This document shows, piece after piece, positions 57,498 through 64,000 of a stretch of 64,000 bases of DNA (positions within the stretch are counted from its first letter, which is position 1; the number at the start of each line of letters is the position of its first letter). This DNA comes from an uncultured Bacillota bacterium (GTDB lineage: Bacteria > Bacillota > Clostridia > Christensenellales > Pumilibacteraceae), in the NCBI GenBank assembly GCA_949294845.1, contig CASFJH010000032.1, positions 1-64,000 on the forward strand, in the 5' to 3' direction. The notes under the pieces are model-generated. The model saw nothing but the letters and a program-made list of their open reading frames with translations, was not told the DNA's origin and made no database searches. A program made the translations under genes and the position numbers.

Positions 57498-59798
57498 TTA
57501 CAGTCCGTGCTTTACGCGATCGCGCTCTTCTGCGGCTTTGGCGTTATTGAAACGGTCAAGAGTGCCGACAAGGTAACCGGTAATACGTCTGATGCGCTCG
57601 AAATTGCCGTGCTCGTCTCCTTCGTGACGTCCGCACTTAGGACATACTTCGTCGATGACTCCCGTGTAGCCGCAGTAAGGATCGCGGTCGACGGGATGAT
57701 TTATCGAGCCGTAACCGATATTACATTCCTTCATAAAGCGTATGACCTTCTCGAACGCTTCGACGTTGTTGACAGTGTCTCCGTCAAGCTCGATATAAGA
57801 AATGTGTCCGCCGTTAGTAAGCGCGTGGTAAGGCGCCTCGATGCGTATCTTATCGAACGCCGAGATCTTGTAATAAACCGGAACATGGAACGAGTTGGTA
57901 TAGTATTCGCGGTCGGTGACGCCCTGAATAATGCCGTATTTCTTCTTGTCTATGCGCACGAAGCGGCCGGAAAGTCCCTCTGCGGGCGTCGCGATAAGCG
58001 AGAAATTGAGGTGATATTCCTTGCTCGCGTCGTCCATGCGCTTACGCATATGTCCTACTATCTCCAGACCGAGATTCTGCGCCTCTTCGCTCTCGCCGTG
58101 ATGCTTGCCTATAAGCGACTTGAGCGTTTCGGCAAGACCTATGAATCCGCACGTCAGAGTACCCTGCTTGAGCACCTCTCCCACGCGATCCTCCGGACCG
58201 AGCTTCTCGCTGCCGAGCCATACGCCCTGTCCCATAAGGAACGGATAATTCTTTACCTTTTTCTGCGACTGAATACGGAATCTGTCCAGAAGCTGCGCGA
58301 TTACGACGTCGATGACGTGATCGAGCTGCTCGAAGAACAGTTCTACATTGCCTTTCGACTTGATGGCGAGTCTGGGAAGGTTGACGCTGGTGAACGACAG
58401 ATTGCCGCGGCCGGTCACTATCTCGTTGTCGGGATCGAACGTATTGCCTATGACGCGGGTACGGCAGCCCATGTACGCGATCTCGGTTTCGGGACGTCCC
58501 TCGCGGTAATACTGCTTGTTGAAGGGCGCGTCGATAAACGAGAAGTTGGGGAACAGCCTCTTCGCGCTGCAGCGGCAAGCCATTTTGAAGAGATCGTAGT
58601 TGGGATCTCCCTCGTTGAAGTTGATTCCTTCCTTAACCTTAAAGATCTGTATCGGGAATATGGGCGTCTCGCCGTTGCCCAGTCCCGCTTCGGTGGCGAG
58701 AAGCAGATTCTTTATAAGCATTCTGCCTTCGCTCGAAGTGTCGGTGCCGTAGTTGATCGACGAGAAAGGAATCTGCGCGCCGGCACGCGAATGCATGGTA
58801 TTGAGGTTGTGTACAAGCGCTTCCATCGCCTGATAAGTGGCTTTTTCAGTCTCGGCTACCGCTCTTTCAAGCGCAAACGCCTGAGCCTTTTCAATATCGG
58901 CTTTCTTTATACCTGCCACCGTCAGCGCTTCCGCTTCCTTGGCGGCGTAGCCGTTGTTGTTGTCGAGAACCGGCTTTACCTCTGCCGAAAGCGGCTTATA
59001 GATTTCGGAAACGTATTTCCCGATATCCATGCCGGCTATAAGCTCGAGCGCTTTTGCCATGTTGTCGCGGTAATTTGCGGCATACGTTTTGGCAACGCCC
59101 TTCGACAAAGCGTAATCGAAATTGGGTACGCTCTGGCCGCCGTGCTGATCGTTCTGGTTTGACTGAATGGCTATGCACGCGAGCGAAGCGTAACTGCCGA
59201 TATGATTAGGCTCGCGCAGGAAGCCGTGTCCGGTGCAGAAGCCGCCGGTAAACAGCTTGTCAAGATCTATCTGACAGCAAGTCGTGGTAAGCGTGAGAAA
59301 ATCGAGATCGTGGATATGTATATCCCCGTTCTTATGCATTTCGCTGTGTACAGGATTAAGCACGCACAGCTCGTAGAACTGCTTTGCCGACTCCGATCCG
59401 TATTTGAGCATCGTACCCATAGCGGTGTCGCCGTCGATATTCGCGTTGTCGCGCTTCATGTCCGACTCGCGCGCCTCGTGGAACGTCAGCTCGTCCATGG
59501 TCTTCATAAGACGGGTGTTGGATTCGCGTATGCGCGTGCGCTCCGCACGGTACAGTATATACTCCTTGGCGGTACGCACCAGACCGTTCTCGATAAGCAC
59601 GGCTTCTACCTTATCCTGCACCTCTTCGACGGTAGGAATATAATCTGACGAAAACTTTTCGACGACCTGCTCCGCCAGCGTTTCCGCGCGCGAAGAATCG
59701 TGTATATTCGCAGCCTTGAGCGCCTTGTCTATCGCGCCCGCAATCTTTGAGATGTCGAACTTTACTCTGCGTCCGTCTCTTTTAATAATCTCTTCCAT
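57498..59798 (-). CDS. nrdD: Anaerobic ribonucleoside-triphosphate reductase
   Basis: A 766-residue class III RNR reducing NTPs to dNTPs without oxygen. The N-terminal ATP-cone (KRDGRRVKFDISKIAGAIDKA, about residues 5-25 and on to about 90) is the allosteric site; the barrel carries the cysteine text TTCCQIDLDKLF; the zinc site is in CGYTGVIDEVCPKCGRHEG (about 715-735); the glycyl radical loop is RRITGYLVGTLDRFN (about 740-754). ATG 59796-59798 seven nt after GAGAGG; the longer frame runs into the promoter region. Upstream are a consensus promoter and two NrdR boxes. Confidence 0.97.
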   Translation of the reverse strand: MEEIIKRDGRRVKFDISKIAGAIDKALKAANIHDSSRAETLAEQVVEKFSSDYIPTVEEVQDKVEAVLIENGLVRTAKEYILYRAERTRIRESNTRLMKTMDELTFHEARESDMKRDNANIDGDTAMGTMLKYGSESAKQFYELCVLNPVHSEMHKNGDIHIHDLDFLTLTTTCCQIDLDKLFTGGFCTGHGFLREPNHIGSYASLACIAIQSNQNDQHGGQSVPNFDYALSKGVAKTYAANYRDNMAKALELIAGMDIGKYVSEIYKPLSAEVKPVLDNNNGYAAKEAEALTVAGIKKADIEKAQAFALERAVAETEKATYQAMEALVHNLNTMHSRAGAQIPFSSINYGTDTSSEGRMLIKNLLLATEAGLGNGETPIFPIQIFKVKEGINFNEGDPNYDLFKMACRCSAKRLFPNFSFIDAPFNKQYYREGRPETEIAYMGCRTRVIGNTFDPDNEIVTGRGNLSFTSVNLPRLAIKSKGNVELFFEQLDHVIDVVIAQLLDRFRIQSQKKVKNYPFLMGQGVWLGSEKLGPEDRVGEVLKQGTLTCGFIGLAETLKSLIGKHHGESEEAQNLGLEIVGHMRKRMDDASKEYHLNFSLIATPAEGLSGRFVRIDKKKYGIIQGVTDREYYTNSFHVPVYYKISAFDKIRIEAPYHALTNGGHISYIELDGDTVNNVEAFEKVIRFMKECNIGYGSINHPVDRDPYCGYTGVIDEVCPKCGRHEGDEHGNFERIRRITGYLVGTLDRFNNAKAAEERDRVKHGL

Positions 59799-59842
59799 AC
59801 CGTAACCTCTCTTTGTAACATTAATTTTCCCCGCAAACCAGT

Positions 59843-59858
59843 ACACAATATATTGATT
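59843..59858. promoter_or_regulatory. NrdR box 1
   Basis: ACACAATATATTGATT matches the 16-bp NrdR consensus (acaCwAtATaTwGwgt) at nearly every position. Distal to the promoter, about 57 bp downstream of the predicted start. Confidence 0.75.
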
Positions 59859-59884
59859 GGTTTCGGCGTTCATTCAGCCTTTGA

Positions 59885-59900
59885 CCACAACATATTGTGG
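59885..59900. promoter_or_regulatory. NrdR box 2
   Basis: CCACAACATATTGTGG is a near-perfect palindrome fitting the same consensus. It begins 42 bp from box 1, four helical turns, so both sites face the same side of the DNA. It is about 15-30 bp downstream of the predicted start. Confidence 0.75.
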
Positions 59901-59921
59901 TTCTCCCCCGCGAGTAATATG

Positions 59922-59951
59922 ATTATACATCTGCTGTACTGCGCTTGTCAA
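59922..59951 (-). promoter_or_regulatory. Sigma-A promoter of nrdD-nrdG
   Basis: Minus strand TTGACA (59946-59951), 18-nt spacer, TATAAT (59922-59927). Both hexamers are perfect consensus. The leader of about 117 nt carries both NrdR boxes. Confidence 0.85.
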
Positions 59952-60011
59952 TACTTTTTTACTAAAAAAAATAATCTTTATTTTTTAAAAAAAGGTCTAA
60001 ATCGCTTGACA

Positions 60012-60041
60012 GAAAAATACGGCGCTGTAAGCCCCGTATTT
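60012..60041 (-). terminator. Terminator of NitT/TauT ABC operon
   Basis: AAATACGG (60015-60022) and CCGTATTT (60034-60041) form the stem; on the minus strand it runs into TTCTG after a U run. It lies about 85 nt after the ATPase stop. Confidence 0.6.
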
Positions 60042-60124
60042 AAGTTGTAAGGCATGGCGTAAGCACCGCACAAATGCGGACGTTAACGTCGGCAAAGCCT
60101 TAAAATTCAAATTTAATTATACTT

Positions 60125-60745
60125 CTATAACGAATACAAAAGCTCCGGCAATCCGTCAAAGCGGCCGTCCTTTTTATACGCGTCGTAGACGATCTCACCC
60201 TGATCGAGTACGATGGCGCGGGAAGCGAGAAATTCGGCTTCCGCCACGTCGTGAGTCACCATTACCACCGCTCCCGAAACGTAAAGCGACGCGGTCAGCT
60301 CCAGCAGCCGCTTTTTCAGTCCGAGATCGAGGCTTTTAAACGGCTCGTCCAGCAGCACGGTATCGGCCTTGACGGCGAACGCGCGGGCAAGGCCCACTCT
60401 CTGCGCCATTCCGCCCGACATCTGGTAGGGATAAAGCTTGCCGTCGACGCCGCACGATTTTAAAACTTCCTGAGCACGCCGTTCGTCTACTCCGGCATAT
60501 ATAAGATTTTTAACGGCGGTGAGATGCGGAATCAACCGCGGTTCCTGGAAAACGTACGAAACGCGCCCCTGCCCGGTAACTTCGCCCGAGTCGGCGACCG
60601 CCGTTCCCGCGATTATATTGAGAAGTGTGGTTTTGCCGCACCCCGAACGCCCCATTACTGCGGTTATCTCGTCGCCGAAATCTATGCTCAGCGAATCGTA
60701 GACCATTTTGTCTCCGTAATATTTTTTTATGCCGCGTATCTGCAT
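60125..60745 (-). CDS. ABC ATPase, NitT/TauT family
   Basis: A 206-residue ATPase driving the importer. Walker A MGRSGCGKTT (about residues 31-40), Q-loop YVFQEPRLI (about 66-74), signature MSGGMAQRVGLARA (about 109-122), Walker B TVLLDEPFKSLD (about 128-139), switch MVTHDVAEAEFL (about 157). The short Q-loop to signature spacing is that of SsuB/TauB/ThiZ. ATG with GAGG upstream. Third gene of the transport set. Confidence 0.93.
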   Translation of the reverse strand: MQIRGIKKYYGDKMVYDSLSIDFGDEITAVMGRSGCGKTTLLNIIAGTAVADSGEVTGQGRVSYVFQEPRLIPHLTAVKNLIYAGVDERRAQEVLKSCGVDGKLYPYQMSGGMAQRVGLARAFAVKADTVLLDEPFKSLDLGLKKRLLELTASLYVSGAVVMVTHDVAEAEFLASRAIVLDQGEIVYDAYKKDGRFDGLPELLYSL

Positions 60746-60753
60746 GGCGCACC

Positions 60754-61509
60754 TCAGCCGAAAACAAATCCGCGTTTTTTGAGCGGAATCTTTATCAAAG
60801 CGGCAAGTCCTTCAACGATAAACCCTATTATCACCGCGGCAAGAGCCACCGCCATAAGCCGCGCGGTCTCCAGAGCAACGTTTGCCTGCATCAGCAGAAT
60901 TCCCAGACTGGACGCGGTCATTGCGAGCGCTTCTGCCGCTACCACAAGCTTGACTCCCAGCGACAGAAATGTCGCCGACGAGACGAGCGGCGGAGCGAGC
61001 GACGGCACATAAAGCATTGTAAACCGCCTTAGCTTAGGCACGCGGTAGACGTCGCTCATCTCGCCCAGCCCGGCGTTTGCCGAATCTAGCGCGGTCTCGA
61101 ACTGCGAGTACATTGTAGGCAGCATGACAGTTACCGCCACAAGGACCGGCGCAGTACGCGCCCCCGTCCAGAGCAGCAGCAGAAATATCACCGCCATTGT
61201 CGGAACGCTTCTTACCGTCGTCATTACCGGCGACACCAGTCTGCGCACGGGTTTTATTCTCGCGGCCGCCGCCAGCAGAACGGACGCCGCCAAACAAACG
61301 AGATATGCGACGACAGCGCGCGCAAAAGTATTGCCCGTCCCCACCCAGAACGCGCGGGCTTTGAGCAGCTTCACAAATGCCGCGGCGGTTTCGGCAGGCG
61401 TCGGCAGCAGCAGACTTTCTCCAGTAGCCGCGGCGGCAACCGCCCAGACCGCAAGCATTAAGGCCACGGCCAGGACGGGATATATAACGATTTCCGCCGC
61501 TTTTTTCAT
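60754..61509 (-). CDS. ABC permease, NitT/TauT family
   Basis: A 251-residue inner-membrane permease with six membrane helices and the EAA-like loop typical of binding-protein-dependent systems (ETALDSANAGLGEMSDVYR, about residues 137-155, then VYRVPKLRRF). The start ATG overlaps the binding-protein stop (ATGA), and the stop is 8 nt before the ATPase start, so the three genes are coupled. Confidence 0.92.
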   Translation of the reverse strand: MKKAAEIVIYPVLAVALMLAVWAVAAAATGESLLLPTPAETAAAFVKLLKARAFWVGTGNTFARAVVAYLVCLAASVLLAAAARIKPVRRLVSPVMTTVRSVPTMAVIFLLLLWTGARTAPVLVAVTVMLPTMYSQFETALDSANAGLGEMSDVYRVPKLRRFTMLYVPSLAPPLVSSATFLSLGVKLVVAAEALAMTASSLGILLMQANVALETARLMAVALAAVIIGFIVEGLAALIKIPLKKRGFVFG

Positions 61510-62585
61510 CCTATGATATAAATTGAATCATCGGGCAATTTTCCGCCTACGCTGGACGCTATCGCTCCGGACGCCACGTCTTCCGCCTCGAGATCGAGTA
61601 TAAGCTGTATATAAGCGTTTATATCCGCTTTGTCCTGCTGCGTAAGGGCCGCGCCGGAAATATTGCAGCGGCGCGCGGTCTCGGCAGACAGCGACTGTAT
61701 GCTGGCGGCGACGCCTTCGGTCATGTGCGCTTTTACCAGCTCGACAGCCTTGGCCGGATTTTCCTCCGCAAAATTCTCCGCGGCGGCGTATGCGGTCACA
61801 AAAGCGTCCACATCCGATTTGCGCGCGGTGTACGTCTCGTATTTGACTGCAAGCACGGCCTGCGGAAATCCGTAGGAATTTCCGTCCTCAGCCTGTCTGT
61901 ACAGCTCCTGAACGTCGAGCATTTCAGCGTCCTCTATCGTTGCTACGGCATTAGTCGCGGCAGGCTCGCCCAGCAGTCCGAACGCCGCTTGTCCGGCCTT
62001 TACGGCTTTTATGACCGAAGGACCGTCGGCATAATATCTGATGCCCACCTTTCCGCTTACCGGCGCGTCGGCGATCGCATAATCAACCGAATTGCTCTCG
62101 AGTATGTACCTGAGCACAAGATCGGGGGTCTGTCCCTGTCCTATCACGCCCACCACGCTGCCGACAAGATCGGCAAGCGTAAGCCCGTCGCCGCTTCCCA
62201 CGCCCACGATGAACAGATTTCCGCGAGTAGCGCCTGCTATGATACGGTAATCCTTACCCTTGTTGAAAAGGTTGACTATAGCGTTTGTAGGCGCGATTAC
62301 AAGATCGGCTTCACCTCCGGTGATCTTGGAGCCGATAGTGTTGGACGCGACGACCTCGATATCGTAGTCGGAATTTTCCATAAGTCCCGAAAGCGCAAAA
62401 GCGGGCGCTCCGTCGGGCGCAAACACTTTAAGCGGCGTTTTGTTTGAGGGACCTTCCGTTTCAGTGGTATTTCCGTCAGTAGCTCCGCCGCCGTCAACCG
62501 GATTGTCCGTAGTCTTATCGGACGCACAGGCGACGCCGAACAGCGCGATAAAAAGCGCGATTACGATTGCCAAAATCTTTTTCAT
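61506..62585 (-). CDS. NitT/TauT-type solute-binding lipoprotein
   Basis: A 359-residue lipoprotein: signal MKKILAIVIALFIALFGVAC with the lipobox Cys at residue 20, a Thr/Gly-rich linker, then a two-lobe binding domain resembling NMT1/THI5-like proteins (VFAPDGAPAFALSGLME, IVVAPTNA-like text VIAPTNAIVNL, GQGQTPDLVLRYIL). Such systems carry taurine, nitrate, sulfonates or thiamine precursors; nothing here tells which. The linker lets it move above the membrane. The gene starts after AAGGAG, 78 nt downstream of the TM1266-like gene. Confidence 0.88.
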   Translation of the reverse strand: MKKILAIVIALFIALFGVACASDKTTDNPVDGGGATDGNTTETEGPSNKTPLKVFAPDGAPAFALSGLMENSDYDIEVVASNTIGSKITGGEADLVIAPTNAIVNLFNKGKDYRIIAGATRGNLFIVGVGSGDGLTLADLVGSVVGVIGQGQTPDLVLRYILESNSVDYAIADAPVSGKVGIRYYADGPSVIKAVKAGQAAFGLLGEPAATNAVATIEDAEMLDVQELYRQAEDGNSYGFPQAVLAVKYETYTARKSDVDAFVTAYAAAENFAEENPAKAVELVKAHMTEGVAASIQSLSAETARRCNISGAALTQQDKADINAYIQLILDLEAEDVASGAIASSVGGKLPDDSIYIIG

Positions 62586-62663
62586 AATATATTCTCCTTA
62601 AAAAATTAATAACAGATACAATACCGGCCTCCCCGCCGGGCGCTCCCGCAGAATAACGCCGAT

Positions 62664-62924
62664 TCAGACGTCTTCCTTACGGAACAACGCCTTTGCAGTA
62701 ACGCCGCTAAGTGAATTAAGCTTGCCGCACAACGCGTTGATCAAGTCCGCCGGCGCGTCTATAATTACGCTTATAATGCTCACGCCGCGCTTTTCGTAGG
62801 GCAGCCCCATGCGCCCCACTATATACTTAGCGCATGATGACAGCAGCGCGTTAACCGCTCCCGCGGCTGTCTTATCGGATACGATTATTCCTATGTGCGC
62901 CAGTCTTTCATTGTTTTCATTCAT
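62664..62924 (-). CDS. TM1266-family small regulator (ferredoxin-like, hydrogenase-associated)
   Basis: An 86-residue protein with an ACT/NikR-C-like fold, family TM1266, often encoded with iron-only hydrogenase maturation genes and annotated as a putative regulator. Marks are LAHIGIIVSDKTAAGAVN (residues 8-25), MGLPYEKRGVSIISVIIDAP (about 39-58) and the last strand. Here it precedes an ABC importer instead of hyd genes. Its ribosome-binding site is enclosed in a 14-bp hairpin. Start is the ATG at 62922-62924. Confidence 0.8.
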   Translation of the reverse strand: MNENNERLAHIGIIVSDKTAAGAVNALLSSCAKYIVGRMGLPYEKRGVSIISVIIDAPADLINALCGKLNSLSGVTAKALFRKEDV

Positions 62925-62927
62925 AAA

Positions 62928-62962
62928 AATTCTCCTCTTGCGGCAAAGGCAAAAGGAGAATC
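62928..62962 (-). promoter_or_regulatory. Hairpin hiding the ribosome-binding site of the TM1266-like gene
   Basis: Minus strand: GATTCTCCTTTTGC (62949-62962) pairs with GCAAGAGGAGAATT (62928-62941) over 14 bp with two wobbles, loop CTTTGCC. The 3' arm contains AGGAG, so the site is unavailable when the hairpin is formed. A U run follows, so it could also act as an attenuator. Confidence 0.65.
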
Positions 62963-63101
62963 ACACGAAATCCGCGCTTTAATATCTCTATCAATCGCGG
63001 GAAGTTATTTCCTTAGGCACTTTGCCGTCAGCAATTAAGCTTTCGGTTCAGTTAATTCGGTAAGGCAGCACGCCGTCCGCCAATCAGTCCTCAGAAACGG
63101 C

Positions 63102-64000
63102 TTACTCCGCTTCTTCCGGCTCCTGAATCTTATCTCGGTTACGGTGCGGCAGATTAATCTCCAACGCTTTCCCTTTGGCGTAAGTAACGATCATGCCGAC
63201 TGCAATCGCGAGCACTACTGCCAAAACGTAAATATAGAGCAACGGTATATCAAGCGTGTTGCGCGCATAGGCCGGAGACTGTATAGTGCGTATCGCGTTT
63301 GAAGAGTACCGCTCGGTAAAGTAATCGTATACTGTCTGGTTTACCGTATTTATATAATTGAGACAGTTGGCTTTAAGCGCAATCACTTTTTCGGCGGCAA
63401 GCGTCAGTATTTCCGCGTCGGTCGGAGTGGACGCGTCTTCAAAAACGGTCTGCAATCTTCCGTAGCGGCGCTGTCGCTTTGTAACCTCGCTCAAACGGAG
63501 AAGCGTTGCCGACAGCTGGCTCTGCAGCTCGTCGTATCCTTCGCCGAACTCGATAATGACGGTATTGCTTGTTCCGTTTGCGGTACTGGTTGTCTCGGTA
63601 TTAGGCTTATAATTTTCTATCTGTGTCTGTAACGAAGTGATTTCGTTCTCGATAGTCATCTTTTCGTCGCTTAGCTGCTGCACTATCTCGCCTATCTCGC
63701 TTGCAGCAATGGTTTTATCCTTGGCAACTTTGTCGTTGAGGATAAACAGGTAGAAAGAGTCAAGCTCTTCGCTTAATACGCTGTACATCGATTTGAGCGC
63801 CGCGAAGGATTTACCGTTTGAAGCAACATAATTTGCGTCCACTCCCGATATCGAATCGACGTAGCTGCTTATCGCCGACAGCTGGGTTTCGTAACGGATA
63901 TAATATGAAATGTATTCCACATCGTCTTCGAGATCGAAATCGTCCGCGACAAACGCCGTCCTGTTCGCGTATCTTTCGGTAAAATAATCTCTGTACGCCG
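63102..64000 (-). CDS. Wzz-like membrane protein with coiled coil (5' end outside window)
   Basis: The frame stays open to the end of the window, so the true start lies outside; the visible C-terminal part has about 299 residues. It contains long heptad-like helices (QQLSDEKMTIENEITSLQTQ) and one membrane helix near the C-terminus (LYIYVLAVVLAIAVGMIVTYA), then a short basic-acidic tail (LPHRNRDKIQEPEEAE). This is the second half of a Wzz/chain-length-determinant-like layout (two helices with a large outside coiled region). DYFTERY occurs twice, about 260 residues apart (near the visible start and about 70 residues from the end). Assignment is by layout only. Confidence 0.5.
   Translation of the reverse strand, partial: AYRDYFTERYANRTAFVADDFDLEDDVEYISYYIRYETQLSAISSYVDSISGVDANYVASNGKSFAALKSMYSVLSEELDSFYLFILNDKVAKDKTIAASEIGEIVQQLSDEKMTIENEITSLQTQIENYKPNTETTSTANGTSNTVIIEFGEGYDELQSQLSATLLRLSEVTKRQRRYGRLQTVFEDASTPTDAEILTLAAEKVIALKANCLNYINTVNQTVYDYFTERYSSNAIRTIQSPAYARNTLDIPLLYIYVLAVVLAIAVGMIVTYAKGKALEINLPHRNRDKIQEPEEAE

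Noticed and set aside
57507-59162. 551-codon open frame antisense to nrdD
   Set aside because: Covers the conserved nrdD coding region and has no start signal or domain.
60006-60011. Plus-strand TTGACA that could start a promoter
   Set aside because: No -10 box 16-18 nt downstream; it is beside a minus-strand terminator stem.
62925-63101. TPP riboswitch ahead of the NitT/TauT-type importer
   Set aside because: A CTGAGG word is present but the conserved second helix text (ACCUGA, GGAUAAUGCCAGCGUAGGGA-like) is not, so only the local hairpin is supported.
1-64000. CRISPR arrays, IS elements, prophage, tRNA or rRNA genes
   Set aside because: No regularly spaced repeats, transposase, integrase or phage text, and no tRNA cloverleaf was recognised on either strand by eye; a tRNAscan or IS search could still find something missed.

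Overview
The window looks like a chromosome segment of an anaerobic, endospore-forming Bacillota, most likely a member of class Clostridia from an uncultured lineage (class fairly sure, finer placement not). The evidence is: two stage II/III sporulation genes (spoIIQ, spoIIID) and yyaC; the oxygen-independent ribonucleotide reductase nrdD-nrdG; a 2[4Fe-4S] ferredoxin; a TM1266-type small regulator; and the Firmicute order decarboxylase-like/tmk/darA/holB/ricT. Coding DNA is GC-rich in the third position while promoters are AT-rich. Most near-consensus sigma-A promoters I could place have a 17-nt spacer. No tRNA, rRNA, IS element, phage gene or CRISPR array was seen.

Layout. 1-4.5 kb (minus): a cut-off lipoprotein, a GH2-like protein that has lost its catalytic motif, and an unknown protein with a charged linker. 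4.5-11 kb: CvpA-like protein, yyaC (plus, sigma-F/G-type promoter), a HAD phosphatase, a glycerol-1-phosphate-dehydrogenase-like protein without its metal ligands, hisC, and a PrsA-like lipoprotein. 11-15.7 kb: DUF1858-pth-mfd operon and a divergent ferredoxin. 15.9-22.7 kb: greA-lysS, an anchored unknown, then the decarboxylase-like/tmk/darA/holB/ricT block. 22.8-26.4 kb: aconitase-Lrp-aminotransferase operon, divergent from a small conserved protein. 27-37 kb: a two-gene ABC/FtsX system divergent from a roughly 2,200-residue exported protein built of about three 380-residue repeats. 37.8-42.8 kb: pckA, rsmA, and a uraA-upp salvage operon. 43-48 kb: a ferritin-like protein and an asymmetric ABC exporter pair. 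48.3-50.3 kb: membrane protein plus rsmF. 50.3-53.1 kb: spoIIID and spoIIQ separated by an inverted secreted SASA-domain esterase. 53.2-56.8 kb: a second asymmetric ABC exporter pair. 56.9-60 kb: nrdD-nrdG behind tandem NrdR boxes. 60-63 kb: a NitT/TauT-type ABC importer headed by the TM1266-like gene. 63.1 kb to the end: a cut-off Wzz-like protein.

How the genes fit together: nrdDG, ferredoxin, pckA and aconitase speak for fermentative anaerobic metabolism; uraA-upp scavenges uracil; tmk, holB, mfd, greA, lysS, pth, rsmA and rsmF are information-processing housekeeping; darA senses c-di-AMP. The least explained material is the giant protein, the two pseudoenzyme-like proteins, and a set of cis-elements: apparently leaderless sigma-A promoters, a hairpin hiding a ribosome-binding site, tandem NrdR boxes, and a shared -35 motif at two ABC exporter operons.
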